Shown: positions 1-8,600, counted from the first letter of the stretch. The stretch: 9,378 nucleotides of DNA from an uncultured Gammaproteobacteria bacterium (GCA_945788675.1 CALZMY010000212.1:1-9378), one strand, 5' to 3'. Made by a program: numbers and translations. Notes: generated from the sequence alone by a model not told the origin.

Positions 1-939
1 GCTGCCGGCTGGCCGAGCGAAATCACTATTAAAGGGCATGAGTTCGAGGTCTCGCGTATTCCTGAAGCGCGGGTGCTCGTTTCGCCTGATCTTCAGGTAA
101 CGTCGCATAAGCGCACGATTGATATTAAGGGTGATGTCTACATTCCCTATGCAAAATTACAGCCGAAAGATGTCACTACGGCGGCACGTGTCTCGCAAGA
201 TGCGGTGATCATTGGCGGCGAACAGCCGGCCGAGGAGAAGTGGTCCATCGTCACCAGGGTTCGTATGACATTGGGCGAGCGAGTCAATTTTTACGGCTTT
301 GGATTTGAAGGGCGATTCGGTGGCAGTCTGTTGCTGCAAGATGAGCCCGGCCAGTTAACCAGTGCCACCGGCGAAATCAATATCCCTGAGGGACGCTATC
401 GCGAAGACCTGGATGTTGAACACGGCCGCCTCCTTTATACCGGAGGGCCACTGACTAACCCGGGGCTGGATCTGCGTGCTGTGCGTCATGTCCGTAACGT
501 AACAGTTGGCCTGAAAGTTAGAGGTCGTCTTACTCAACCGCAGGTCGAACTCTTTTCCATTCCGGCGATGAGCCAGATCGATGCCTTATCCTATCTTATA
601 ACGGGCAGACCATACGAAAATTCCTCTGGTGAAGAGGGCTCTATGATGGCCAAAGCGGTACTCGCGCTTAGTTTAAGTGGCGGTGATCGACTTGCCCGAA
701 TGCTGGGGGATCGGTTTGGCCTGGACGAGATGCGTGTCGAAAGCAGTGACAATGGTGATCAGGCCTCGCTGGTGATGGGTCGCTATCTCTCGCCTAAACT
801 CTACATCAGTTACGGCGTTGGCTTGATCGAGGCTTTTAATACGCTCAGTGTCCGATACCAAATCGCAGAAAGATGGCAACTCAAAGCTGAAAGTGGTGAA
901 TATCAGGGTGCAGATATTTTTTACACCATTGAGCGCTAA
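1..939 (+). CDS. tamB: TamB C-terminal part (translocation and assembly module inner-membrane subunit), 5' truncated by window edge
   Basis: The reading frame is open from base 1 and encodes 312 residues ending in ...FYTIER, then TAA. The GTG at base 73 is internal, since the frame and homologous sequence continue upstream of it, so no true start is visible. TamB is an inner-membrane-anchored, periplasm-spanning protein that works with the outer-membrane barrel TamA; the family is implicated in outer-membrane protein assembly and in phospholipid transport between membranes. The visible part matches the conserved TamB C-terminal domain (formerly DUF490): the GDVYIPYAKLQPKD stretch, a glycine- and beta-rich central part with GEINIPEGRY, then RGRLTQPQVELFS, IDALSYLITGRP and a beta-rich end. 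E. coli TamB is about 1,260 residues, so roughly the last quarter is present. It is convergent with the signalling genes that follow and probably not co-regulated with them. Identification is by recalled family motifs; a tamA gene upstream would be expected but is off-window. Confidence 0.93.
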   Translation, partial: AAGWPSEITIKGHEFEVSRIPEARVLVSPDLQVTSHKRTIDIKGDVYIPYAKLQPKDVTTAARVSQDAVIIGGEQPAEEKWSIVTRVRMTLGERVNFYGFGFEGRFGGSLLLQDEPGQLTSATGEINIPEGRYREDLDVEHGRLLYTGGPLTNPGLDLRAVRHVRNVTVGLKVRGRLTQPQVELFSIPAMSQIDALSYLITGRPYENSSGEEGSMMAKAVLALSLSGGDRLARMLGDRFGLDEMRVESSDNGDQASLVMGRYLSPKLYISYGVGLIEAFNTLSVRYQIAERWQLKAESGEYQGADIFYTIER

Positions 940-1148
940 TCAGTGGGTACACTCAGCACAACATCAGTCTTGATGTTTGACACTCTCGCTTGCAGTCTCT
1001 TTCATTTAATCCATAGATATGAATATAAGAATAATCCGTGTACTGGTAGTCTATATCCGCATATTGTCGGTGTAGAAGCTTAAGCCAGAGTCGGTCTCAA
1101 GCTAGATAACCTCCGACTATTTTATGAGCCAGGAACGATTTTTATTGC
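940..1148. other. Convergent intergenic spacer between tamB and the REC-GGDEF gene
   Basis: This AT-rich stretch of 209 bases separates two converging genes. A terminator for both would be expected, but none is convincing. Seen: a 7-bp perfect inverted repeat at 960-966/971-977 (AACATCA with a 4-base loop), not followed by a T run on either strand; and a 6-bp inverted repeat at 1088-1093/1113-1118 (AGTCGG/CCGACT) with a 19-base loop, followed on the + strand by ATTTTAT, which could be a poor tamB terminator. The minus strand has a 47-codon open stretch without a start codon (1096-953), described in the findings. Nothing else is supported here. Confidence 0.6.
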
Positions 1149-2132
1149 TTAGGAGTCGTTAGCGTCATCATTGATCTTCCGGTTAGCGTCTGAGCTGCAA
1201 ACACGATTACGACCATTATGTTTAGCCATATAAAGGGCCTTATCGGAATCCTTGATCAATACATCTGCGCTTGTTCCATCCCGGGGGTATGTCGCTATGC
1301 CAATGCTGACAGTCACTTTTTTTTCTGGTTGGTTTTCTCTTCCCTCAAATGGATATTCTGCAATTTGTTGGCGTATCGAGTTGGCCAGCGTTAGCGCCCC
1401 CTCTTTTTCGGTTTCAGGTAGTACGATAACAAACTCCTCCCCGCCGTAGCGGGCTACAATATCAACGGTTCTCACTCTCTCCTGAAGTAGTGAGGATAAT
1501 TTTATTAATAGCGCATCACCCGCCGGATGACCATTGGTATCATTGAATGTTTTAAAGTAATCAATATCAAGAAATATTAATGAAAGTTCCCTGTTATAAC
1601 GGTTGGATCTAGCAACTTCTTCGGCGAGGCGTTCTTTGAAATGGCGGTGGTTATATAGTTGTGTTAGTCCGTCTCTTTGTGCCAGATTATTTAGCTCCTT
1701 GTTTTCATCTTTTAGACTTTCAACGATTTTCTGGTTCTGCTTTTCCTGCTCGATTTTTTCAATAACGCGGTTAACCATAGTTGAAATTGAATCAAGATTC
1801 TCAAAGGGTTTCATCAAATAATCAAAAGCACCTGCACGAAGTGATTTTACTGAGGTCTCCAGTGATGCGTGGCTGGTCATGATAACTACTTCAATTTCAG
1901 GTTTTACCGATTTTATTTTTTCCAGTAATTCGATTCCATCCATGCCGTCCATTCTTATATCTGTGATGACTAAGTGAATAGGGGCTTTGGCGAGTATTTT
2001 TAAACCTGCCTCTGCGCTTGCGACCGATGCTACTTTATGGCCGTCATCTTCGAGCACCTGCTTGACGATGTCTCTGATACTTGCCTCGTCATCTACAACA
2101 AGAATATTGATTTTATTTGTTTCTTTGTTCAT
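1149..2132 (-). CDS. REC-GGDEF response regulator (PleD/WspR-like diguanylate cyclase)
   Basis: Predicted cytoplasmic 327-residue protein that makes cyclic di-GMP from two GTP when its receiver domain is phosphorylated. Residues about 8-122 are a CheY-like receiver: acidic pair D14-D15, phospho-acceptor D58 (in LVITDIRMDG), T86 and K108 (in LMKPF). Residues about 115-150 are a charged, probably coiled-coil linker (IEKIEQEKQNQK). Residues about 151-312 are a GGDEF domain with RDGLTQLYNHRHF, metal-binding Asp in FLDIDYF, NGHPAGD and an intact active-site GGEEF at 230-234. An RxxD pair (R221-D224) lies five residues before GGEEF, the usual position of the product-inhibition I-site. All catalytic features look intact. 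An in-frame ATG lies 6 codons upstream (base 2150), but the ATG at 2132 has GAGG five bases before it and gives a normal receiver N-terminus, so I chose it. It lies 46 bases after the kinase gene and is its likely partner. Its regulatory output (biofilm, adhesion or exopolysaccharide) is not shown by the sequence. Confidence 0.93.
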   Translation of the reverse strand: MNKETNKINILVVDDEASIRDIVKQVLEDDGHKVASVASAEAGLKILAKAPIHLVITDIRMDGMDGIELLEKIKSVKPEIEVVIMTSHASLETSVKSLRAGAFDYLMKPFENLDSISTMVNRVIEKIEQEKQNQKIVESLKDENKELNNLAQRDGLTQLYNHRHFKERLAEEVARSNRYNRELSLIFLDIDYFKTFNDTNGHPAGDALLIKLSSLLQERVRTVDIVARYGGEEFVIVLPETEKEGALTLANSIRQQIAEYPFEGRENQPEKKVTVSIGIATYPRDGTSADVLIKDSDKALYMAKHNGRNRVCSSDANRKINDDANDS

Positions 2133-2137
2133 TGTTG

Positions 2138-2141
2138 CCTC
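2138..2141 (-). promoter_or_regulatory. Ribosome binding site deciding the REC-GGDEF start
   Basis: On the minus strand the sequence is GCGAGGCAACAATG: GAGG sits five bases before the ATG at 2132. The alternative in-frame ATG at 2150 is preceded by AT-rich sequence without a comparable purine block. This favours the shorter protein of 327 residues. Confidence 0.6.
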
Positions 2142-2178
2142 GCAATACAATTTTATTGTTAACTACTGGCATTCTTAA

Positions 2179-4053
2179 CTATTTTATAGTAGCAGTTTTT
2201 ACAGGTTCGTTATTGTCTTCTGTTTCTGCTTCGTTTGTCTGCTTTTCATTTTCTTCAGTTGCTGGCTCGGCGATAGGAAGAACAATGACAAAGGTTGTTC
2301 CCTTTCCTGGTGTGCTATGTATCAATATTTTCCCTTTGTGTTCTTTAATGATGCCATAACTCACTGAGAGTCCTAGTCCTGTTCCTTTGCCAGCCTTTTT
2401 TGTTGTGAAAAACGGTTCGAATAGCTTGTCCTGGATTTCTTTATCTATCCCGGGTCCACTGTCTTTTAACCATATTTCTACCCATTTGTCATTACAATTC
2501 CGAATTTTCACCGCAATTGTTCCAGGCTCTCCTTCCATTGCCTGCTGTGCATTGATCATCAGGTTTATCAGTACCTGTTGAATTTGATTTGCATTCCCTG
2601 ATATTTGGGGAAGTGCTGGATCAAAATTCTTGATGACTCTGATGCGATTAATTGAAAGCTGGTGGTCGACAATTGCAAGCGCATCTCCGGCGACTTCTAT
2701 GAGGTCGGTGTTCATAAATTCCACTTGTTCCTGGCGGGCGAATTTCATTAGGTTCTCAATGATAGCCTTGCATCGTTTGGCCTCTTTTTCAATGATGGAG
2801 ATGTTTTTATGAAGCGGGGTGTCATCCTCTAGCTTCCTGAGTGATAGCTGAGCATAGCCAAGGATGCCAGTTAAAGGATTTTTAACTTCATGGGCAATAC
2901 CCGCGCTTAATTGACCAAATGCAGATAGCTTTTCTGATTGTACAAGTTTTTCGTTGGCTTCAACCAGCGCTTTTTCACGGCTTTTCAGTTCGCTCGTCAT
3001 ATGGTTAAAGGAGGTGGCAAGGCTGCCAACTTCATCTCGTGAACTAGATTCTATTTGAACATCAAAGTTACCTTTACTGACCAGATTCGCTGCCTGTGAA
3101 AGGCTCTGGATAGGTTTGGTAAATCGATATGCCCACAGTAAACCAAACATTGATGATATCAGTAGCAGCCCTAATGCTACCCAAAGTAGATCATTGATAA
3201 GTGCTTTGGTTGAAAGGAATGCAGCATTTTTTGCAATTTGAACGCCGACTAATAGAGAACCGAATTTAACCTGGGAAAACCCACCTACAAAACCTACTCC
3301 ATTGTAGTTGTATTCTTTGGTGGTGCCCGCACTTTGCTGGTTATTGAGAGACTCAATGTCTGGTAGCCAGTCGACTGGAAGTCGATCAATGACCTTTTTA
3401 ATGTCAGTATGCGCCAGGATGGTTCCTTGACCATCGAGTAAAAAGGTTTCAAACACCTTCGATCGTCCAGCCAGGCTGAGTAGTCTATCGAGGCGAATGG
3501 TGCCTGTCACAACGCCGGGAATATTGCCGGCGGGGCCCTGGTGCGGGATTGCCAGCGTTAGCGTTGGGAGCTTTACTGATAATGTTGAGTTCTCAATGTA
3601 AATTTCACCGGATCGTATTTTATCGAGCGGTAATGGATGTTTTTCTCTATATTCATCAAATGTATTACGATCGAGTCCGATGGGTATCAGCTGGTTTACA
3701 TCGTAAACAGCGACTACACCTGATTTAGGGTCGTAAAGCGTTACCGCAACAAATTCGTCAAAATCGCTGAAAAGTCCTTTTAGAAGTTCTGTTTTCTGTT
3801 CTTGCTGGAGTGACTCGTTATACATTAGCCGCGCAAATACTTGCAGTCGCTCATGATAACCTGCGAGTAGTGAATCTGCTTCTTTGGCTGAGTGCACGGC
3901 AATTAGTGATGTTAAATCATGGATGTAGCTGCGTTTGTCAGAATGAAAAAGATTGGCCATCGTAAAGGTAATGGTGCTCACAACTGCCGTTACAACAACA
4001 AGAAGAATCAAAAGAATCTTATAGCGAATGGGAAATCGTATATTAAGTTTCAT
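2179..4053 (-). CDS. Membrane sensor histidine kinase (Cache-like sensor, HAMP, NtrB-like HisKA/HATPase)
   Basis: A 624-residue inner-membrane kinase. A transmembrane helix at about 11-33 follows a short basic N-terminus; a periplasmic region of roughly 250 residues (about 35-282) has the size and pattern of a double Cache (dCache) ligand sensor; a second helix is at about 286-309. HAMP follows at about 310-362, with its end-of-helix DEVGSLATSFNHM. The HisKA domain carries H388 in the motif GIAHEVKNPL, typical of the NtrB/AtoS-like group. The ATPase domain has an N box (NLMINAQQAM, 497-506), G1 DSGPGI (531-536), F box FEPFFTTKK and G2 GTGLGL (557-562), all intact. No attached receiver domain is present, so signal should pass to the REC-GGDEF protein encoded just downstream. 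After the kinase core there is a 30-residue tail rich in Glu, Asn and Thr (about 595-624). The start ATG overlaps the stop of the FecR-like gene by one base (TAATG), with purine-rich GGGAAG five bases upstream. The ligand is unknown: I could not see the standard dCache amino-acid-binding motif clearly. Confidence 0.93.
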   Translation of the reverse strand: MKLNIRFPIRYKILLILLVVVTAVVSTITFTMANLFHSDKRSYIHDLTSLIAVHSAKEADSLLAGYHERLQVFARLMYNESLQQEQKTELLKGLFSDFDEFVAVTLYDPKSGVVAVYDVNQLIPIGLDRNTFDEYREKHPLPLDKIRSGEIYIENSTLSVKLPTLTLAIPHQGPAGNIPGVVTGTIRLDRLLSLAGRSKVFETFLLDGQGTILAHTDIKKVIDRLPVDWLPDIESLNNQQSAGTTKEYNYNGVGFVGGFSQVKFGSLLVGVQIAKNAAFLSTKALINDLLWVALGLLLISSMFGLLWAYRFTKPIQSLSQAANLVSKGNFDVQIESSSRDEVGSLATSFNHMTSELKSREKALVEANEKLVQSEKLSAFGQLSAGIAHEVKNPLTGILGYAQLSLRKLEDDTPLHKNISIIEKEAKRCKAIIENLMKFARQEQVEFMNTDLIEVAGDALAIVDHQLSINRIRVIKNFDPALPQISGNANQIQQVLINLMINAQQAMEGEPGTIAVKIRNCNDKWVEIWLKDSGPGIDKEIQDKLFEPFFTTKKAGKGTGLGLSVSYGIIKEHKGKILIHSTPGKGTTFVIVLPIAEPATEENEKQTNEAETEDNNEPVKTATIK

Positions 4054-5423
4054 TACGACTTCCCATCAACATTAATTAAATGCGATCTATACGAGATATT
4101 GCCGGCACTGTCTGCAGCTTCAACTAGAATGACATTGATACCATTAGTCAACGTGATTTTATGACTGAACTCACCTGTGCTACGATTGGTTTTTATCAGT
4201 CCATTATTAATGTATATCTTCGCACCCGGCTCGCTTTTGCCACTGATAATGAAACTGTTAGAAGATATGTTCTCACCGGGAAAGTTAACGCTTAGTGCTG
4301 GTGGAAGATAGTCCTGGATAACTCGAACCTTTCGTTGTTTGAGTGATTTTCCTTCGCTACCTTCTTTATCGATTCCACTGACACGCCAGTAATATTCACC
4401 GTGCGCCAGGTTTCCGTGAGTGAATTCAGGTTTGTCTAGTTTTTCATCAAATAAAACAACTTTCTGCTGTGGGTCACGGCTGATGATGAGTCGATACTGT
4501 TTTGCACCTGAATCATGCCATGAGAATTTGATGCTATCAGGAATGTCTCTGTAGTAGGTTGTTCTGTTATTAGAGGGTGCCTTGAGGTCTACAGGTGCTG
4601 GTAATGGTTTGGGTTTCGATGGGGCTATGCCTTTACGAATAACAAGTGCCTGATCTACGCCAATTCTTTGTTTGACACCTTGAGATATTATCTCAGCACT
4701 ACCCTGCAGAATTGCTACTGTAGATGATTGATCTGGATTAACACTGACTTTGAATTTTACGGTTTCGTCGATATTGTCTCGTGTGCGAATGTGAGCGCTA
4801 GCACCGGCTGTCAGAATCTCAACATGTCGCTCAGCATCGTTGTTATTGCCAAGTGAACCGCTGAGTTCACCTTCAACGAGTATTAGCGAGGAGCGCTTAT
4901 CATTGAACAGAATGTCCTGCTCCATTCGTTTGATGATGACCAGAGTATCAGGCCCGAGTTGTAGTTTGTTTTCTTCATCAAAATTAATGGTGGCGCTTGA
5001 GCGGCTAAAAGTCTGGACGGCATCCTGATTGTAGAGTGCCATGCCAGTGTTGCTTGAGTGCCAGGTTATACTATTTGCGCGCTTACTTCTAACGTCTCTG
5101 TTTGCTTCTGCGAGCGTAGCAACGAGATTTCCACTTGGGGCTAGTTCTGATATGCCGTTGTCTGATTGCACTAACAGGTCTTTACGTAAACGGGCAGCCA
5201 TTTCAGCGGCACCTGTGCCACTGATAATCTCCTGTATCCCTGATCCCTCTGGGAAAAAATCATTTAACAGTTTTAATAAAAATAAAAAGAAGACCATTAC
5301 CAGGGCGAGCACGACAATTAATTCGAATATGACTTTTACAGCAGACTTAATACTGATGCTTGTTGTATCAGCGTTCTGAACGGTAGCCGCTTTGTGCGCG
5401 ATGGTTATTGTTGAAGTATTCAT
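4053..5423 (-). CDS. Membrane-anchored FecR-domain protein with C-terminal FN3-like and Ig-like modules
   Basis: A 456-residue predicted single-pass inner-membrane protein. Residues 1-29 are a short polar tail, about 30-54 a strongly hydrophobic helix (FELIVVLALVMVFFLFLL), and the rest should face the periplasm. About 110-265 is a FecR-like beta domain: LQLGPDTLVIIKR, then SLILVEGELSGSL, a strand pattern ending in VAILQGSAEIISQGVKQRIG and QALVIRKG. A proline-rich linker (about 268-278) leads to an FN3-like module (about 280-370) with the characteristic GEYYWRVSGIDKEG. The last about 80 residues (374-453) form an Ig-like module with SEPGAKIYINNG, GEFSHKITLTNGIN and EAADSAGN. Unlike true FecR anti-sigma regulators it lacks the N-terminal sigma-binding domain, and no ECF sigma gene is in view. 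The start is the only plausible ATG: an in-frame stop lies three codons upstream and the next Met is inside the membrane helix. No good Shine-Dalgarno precedes it. Its stop overlaps the kinase start (TAATG), so translational coupling and a shared pathway are likely. Function unproven; probably a periplasmic scaffold or sensory partner. Confidence 0.85.
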   Translation of the reverse strand: MNTSTITIAHKAATVQNADTTSISIKSAVKVIFELIVVLALVMVFFLFLLKLLNDFFPEGSGIQEIISGTGAAEMAARLRKDLLVQSDNGISELAPSGNLVATLAEANRDVRSKRANSITWHSSNTGMALYNQDAVQTFSRSSATINFDEENKLQLGPDTLVIIKRMEQDILFNDKRSSLILVEGELSGSLGNNNDAERHVEILTAGASAHIRTRDNIDETVKFKVSVNPDQSSTVAILQGSAEIISQGVKQRIGVDQALVIRKGIAPSKPKPLPAPVDLKAPSNNRTTYYRDIPDSIKFSWHDSGAKQYRLIISRDPQQKVVLFDEKLDKPEFTHGNLAHGEYYWRVSGIDKEGSEGKSLKQRKVRVIQDYLPPALSVNFPGENISSNSFIISGKSEPGAKIYINNGLIKTNRSTGEFSHKITLTNGINVILVEAADSAGNISYRSHLINVDGKS

Positions 5424-5662
5424 CTTCGGTTATTTTAAACGTCGTTCTTCGCAGCCAGTCGTTATAATAAGTGCCTGTCAGTTGGTGAGCTTGGGCATCT
5501 CCGCGTTTGTTGTCATGATCGCTGGTATCCTGTTGCAACCGTATAAATAATCTAGAATATAGAGATTTATCGGCATCTTAGCTGGAATAGTAAAGATTCT
5601 TCTGGGCGGATTTAGGCTGTTGTGAGAGGCGAGATAGATTAAACATACATGTAGCATATTTT
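5424..5662 (-). promoter_or_regulatory. Intergenic gap likely holding the promoter of the FecR-kinase-cyclase unit
   Basis: This 239-base AT-rich gap lies between the barrel-protein stop and the FecR-like start. Two weak sigma70-type candidates can be read on the minus strand. One is TTTACT (5594-5589), a 17-base spacer, then GATAAA (5571-5566), four of six matches in each box. The other is a TATTAT -10-like hexamer at 5469-5464 with no matching -35 box. An 8-bp palindrome TACATGTA (5646-5653) lies just after the barrel-gene stop; it is too short to be called a terminator. I see no gene here and no clear sigma54 site. Whether the barrel gene reads through into the next genes cannot be decided from sequence. 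Confidence 0.25.
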
Positions 5663-8600
5663 TTAATATTTACCTTGAACTCTCATGAACCATCCTTCCG
5701 TGGAATAATCGTTGGCTGAGAACTCATTATCGCTAAAATCGGTGAAATTGTAGCCAATACCCAGCCTTAGGTAGCGATTTGCCCCCCAGGTGAGTTCGGA
5801 AAGCCAGCCTGAGCGTTGATCGTCGGCTTCTTTTTGCGTCAGGGTGCGATATTCCGCGCCGAAGCGAATCTGCCAGGGGAGTGAGTAATCGAGGCGGTGG
5901 ATTGAAAGGAGAGTTTGGGTCTCAAATTCAGCATAATTGCCCGTCTTTTCCGTTTTAAAGCGCACTGCCTGTTTATCTGACCATTCAAGCTTTTTGGTGA
6001 TTTGATATGACCATTCGATTGAAAATACATCCATTTTTGTTGTGGTCGACGTGACGCTGTCCAGGTTAAGTGGGCTCATGTCGCTCAGGTGTGTGTAGCG
6101 TCCCAGGGCGTTTAATCTGTCGTGACCTGTCGGACGATAGGCGAGCCCAATACTCTGTTCATCAAAGCGGGCATCATTGATATTTTTCGTCAGGTTACGG
6201 GTAACACTGTGACGATATTTGCCTAAGACAACATAGTCAGGATTAAGGTTGTATTCAATGATATTACTGGTCAATATCTGTTTCTTGCGCTCTGTGCCGC
6301 GATCATTGCGGATTTCATTGCGACTGCTCACTTTTAACCCCTTTCTCATATACGACATACCAACGGCAATAGTGGTGCGGCTAGTGGTGCCAGTGAGGGT
6401 ATTTATATCTGAATACTCTGAACCCAGATTGAATTTCCAGCCGTTTTCAATCAGCCATTGCTGTTCTGCGCCAACCAGTGAAAGTGATTTGTCACCCAGT
6501 TCGCTGTTATCCCATTGATATTCGCTATAGACTTTACCGCTCTCAGCACCTGCTATAGTGCCTGTTGAGGTTTCTCCGCCGATAATAGTTGAAGTGGTTT
6601 TCCCTGATTGATTATCGTTGAGTCGTTCAGTGAGGTAGACTCTGATCTTGTTGGAGCTATAACCAATGCGTGCTTCGCCCGCATCACCCTTGTCTCCATT
6701 GGTGGCGCTCCCCTCAAGGTCCAGGCTCTCTGTTAGATTGTATTTAAGGCCGAGAGTGCTCTGGTCATTTTCGATTCCTTCCAGGGTGGTTTGATGGCTG
6801 ATGCTAGCCTCTAATTTATCAGTCACTGCGCCGACTAATTTTGTTCCGGCCAGACGGTCTTTGTTGAGTTGTGTGCCACTACTATCTTCTGATTGTTGAT
6901 CATGATATTCGCCGGTGAATGACCATTTCTCTGCTTTATATTGCCACTGGGCGGTACTTTGTTGTGATGAATCAGTGCTGCCTGGTTGTGTGGTTGCTGT
7001 CGACTGCTCCTGGTCATGTTTTAGTTTAAGCGTGTTTTTATCTGTGACACGTATCATTACATTAGCACCACTTTTCTGTTTGTCCTGGTCACTACTGTTA
7101 CCACTGGCCTGAAACCCTTGATCAAGTTCTTTAATGTAAGCACCCGCAGTTAAACGGTCGGGTCTTCCTGCAAATTCTCCGATGTCTATTTCAGTAGCAA
7201 TCTTGGTCGCCTGGCCTTTTTGCTGGGCATTCGAGAGAGGAGAGAAGACCAGGCCGCCATCAACACTGGTAAAGGTTTCACCCTCACTACCGTTACTTTC
7301 TGCTATTTCTGCAATAATACGACTGTTCTTCATGATCCTGATTTCGCCATCAATACCCTGTAATTCATAGCGCCCAGCGGCGAGTTCATCGTCAACATAG
7401 GTAGCGCCTACTGCTACATGATCTCCAAGTTGCTGGCGTGCACGAGCGCCACTCGCACTTTTTTCAAAGGTGGCAACGTGGTATTCATAATCCACTTCGA
7501 TGTAGACAGGATTGCCAGCGAGTAATGCATTATTAATGACATTGTTGTCTTGCTCTGAACTGGATATTGGGCGGTTGAACAGTAGTCGACCTCCGAGGTA
7601 TTTGATCGAATAGTCGATGTTTTGCTGCTGCGGTTGTCTGCTTAATGTGAGGCCAGTGTTTTTGTCTTTAACGACAATCGACACCTGTTCGCTGCCTTCG
7701 ATAATATCGCGTTGACTTAAATAATAGAGTGACCCGCCTGTGGCACGTAGTTCATCCCGAACGTGGCTCTGACGGGTTTGTGCGCCAAATAGCCTGATGA
7801 TGGTGTTATGACTGCCATATTTAGTACGGCTTAAACTATGGTACTCAAAGAGACCCCCATAGAGTGTACGTCGATACGCCGCCAGTTCAGTCTCAGAAAG
7901 ATTCAATTTGTAATTACCGACAACACCATGGATAGCGTCGCTGTCTACGGCCAGGTAGAATTTACCCTGGCTCTGTGTATCGTAAACAATGGTACTGTTA
8001 TCACCATAAACAGGATAGTAGTGATCTGGATCTATGTTGTTGAGCAGTGCTTTAGAGCCGTCATCATCAAGGTCATCAAAAAGCGAGTCTATCTCCCCCT
8101 GGCCAGTATCGAGTGCGGCGGTGATTAGATATTTACCCTGTATTTTACCTTTGAGGTAGAAGGCGAGTCGTCCCTCGCTGTAGAGTTCGCTGGCACTTTC
8201 CCGCCCGCTTCCCTGAATATAGCCTTTGGTATTGAGTTGACTGAATTTTCCATCTGCAAAGGCCATGAAAAACAGTTGTGAATCACCTGCGCCAATGGCG
8301 TGTTCGATAGTGCCAACGTAACCTCGGGGGTCAACTGTTTTCACATGGATAGGGTTTTCACCCTGTTGAAGTGTAAGTGTATGGGTGAAGCGACCATCAG
8401 GTTGTATGGTGATGGCGTTGTTATTAACTAAGACGGCATTTTCAGCAGATGTAATTCCAGAGATCGTGTAATCACCTTCTTTAACGGTGAACCCAGCGGG
8501 TGGCAGGTCCAGTTGTAGTTCGGGGATCGGATCTTCGATATAAAATTCTCTGTTATTATTATTTTGTGAGCGGATATCCATTGTTAGCTCTGTAATATAG

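Noticed and set aside
73..75. GTG at 73 as a gene start
   Set aside because: The frame continues upstream to base 1 with TamB-like sequence; the gene is simply cut by the window edge.
960..977. Perfect 7-bp hairpin just after tamB as a rho-independent terminator
   Set aside because: Stem is AT-rich and no T run follows on either strand.
973..1083. 36-residue + strand ORF starting with ATG in the convergent spacer
   Set aside because: No ribosome binding site, no recognisable motif, and close to chance length in AT-rich DNA.
1088..1118. AGTCGG/CCGACT inverted repeat as tamB terminator
   Set aside because: Only 6 bp with a 19-base loop and an interrupted T tract; too weak for its own entry, noted under the spacer.
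2133..2150. Upstream ATG giving a 333-residue cyclase
   Set aside because: Poor ribosome binding site and six extra residues not typical of receiver domains; the ATG at 2132 has GAGG at good spacing.
5464..5492. Sigma70 promoter using TATTAT just before the FecR-like gene
   Set aside because: At 17-base spacing the -35 position reads AAGCTC, which does not match; CTGACA nearby is too close to the -10.
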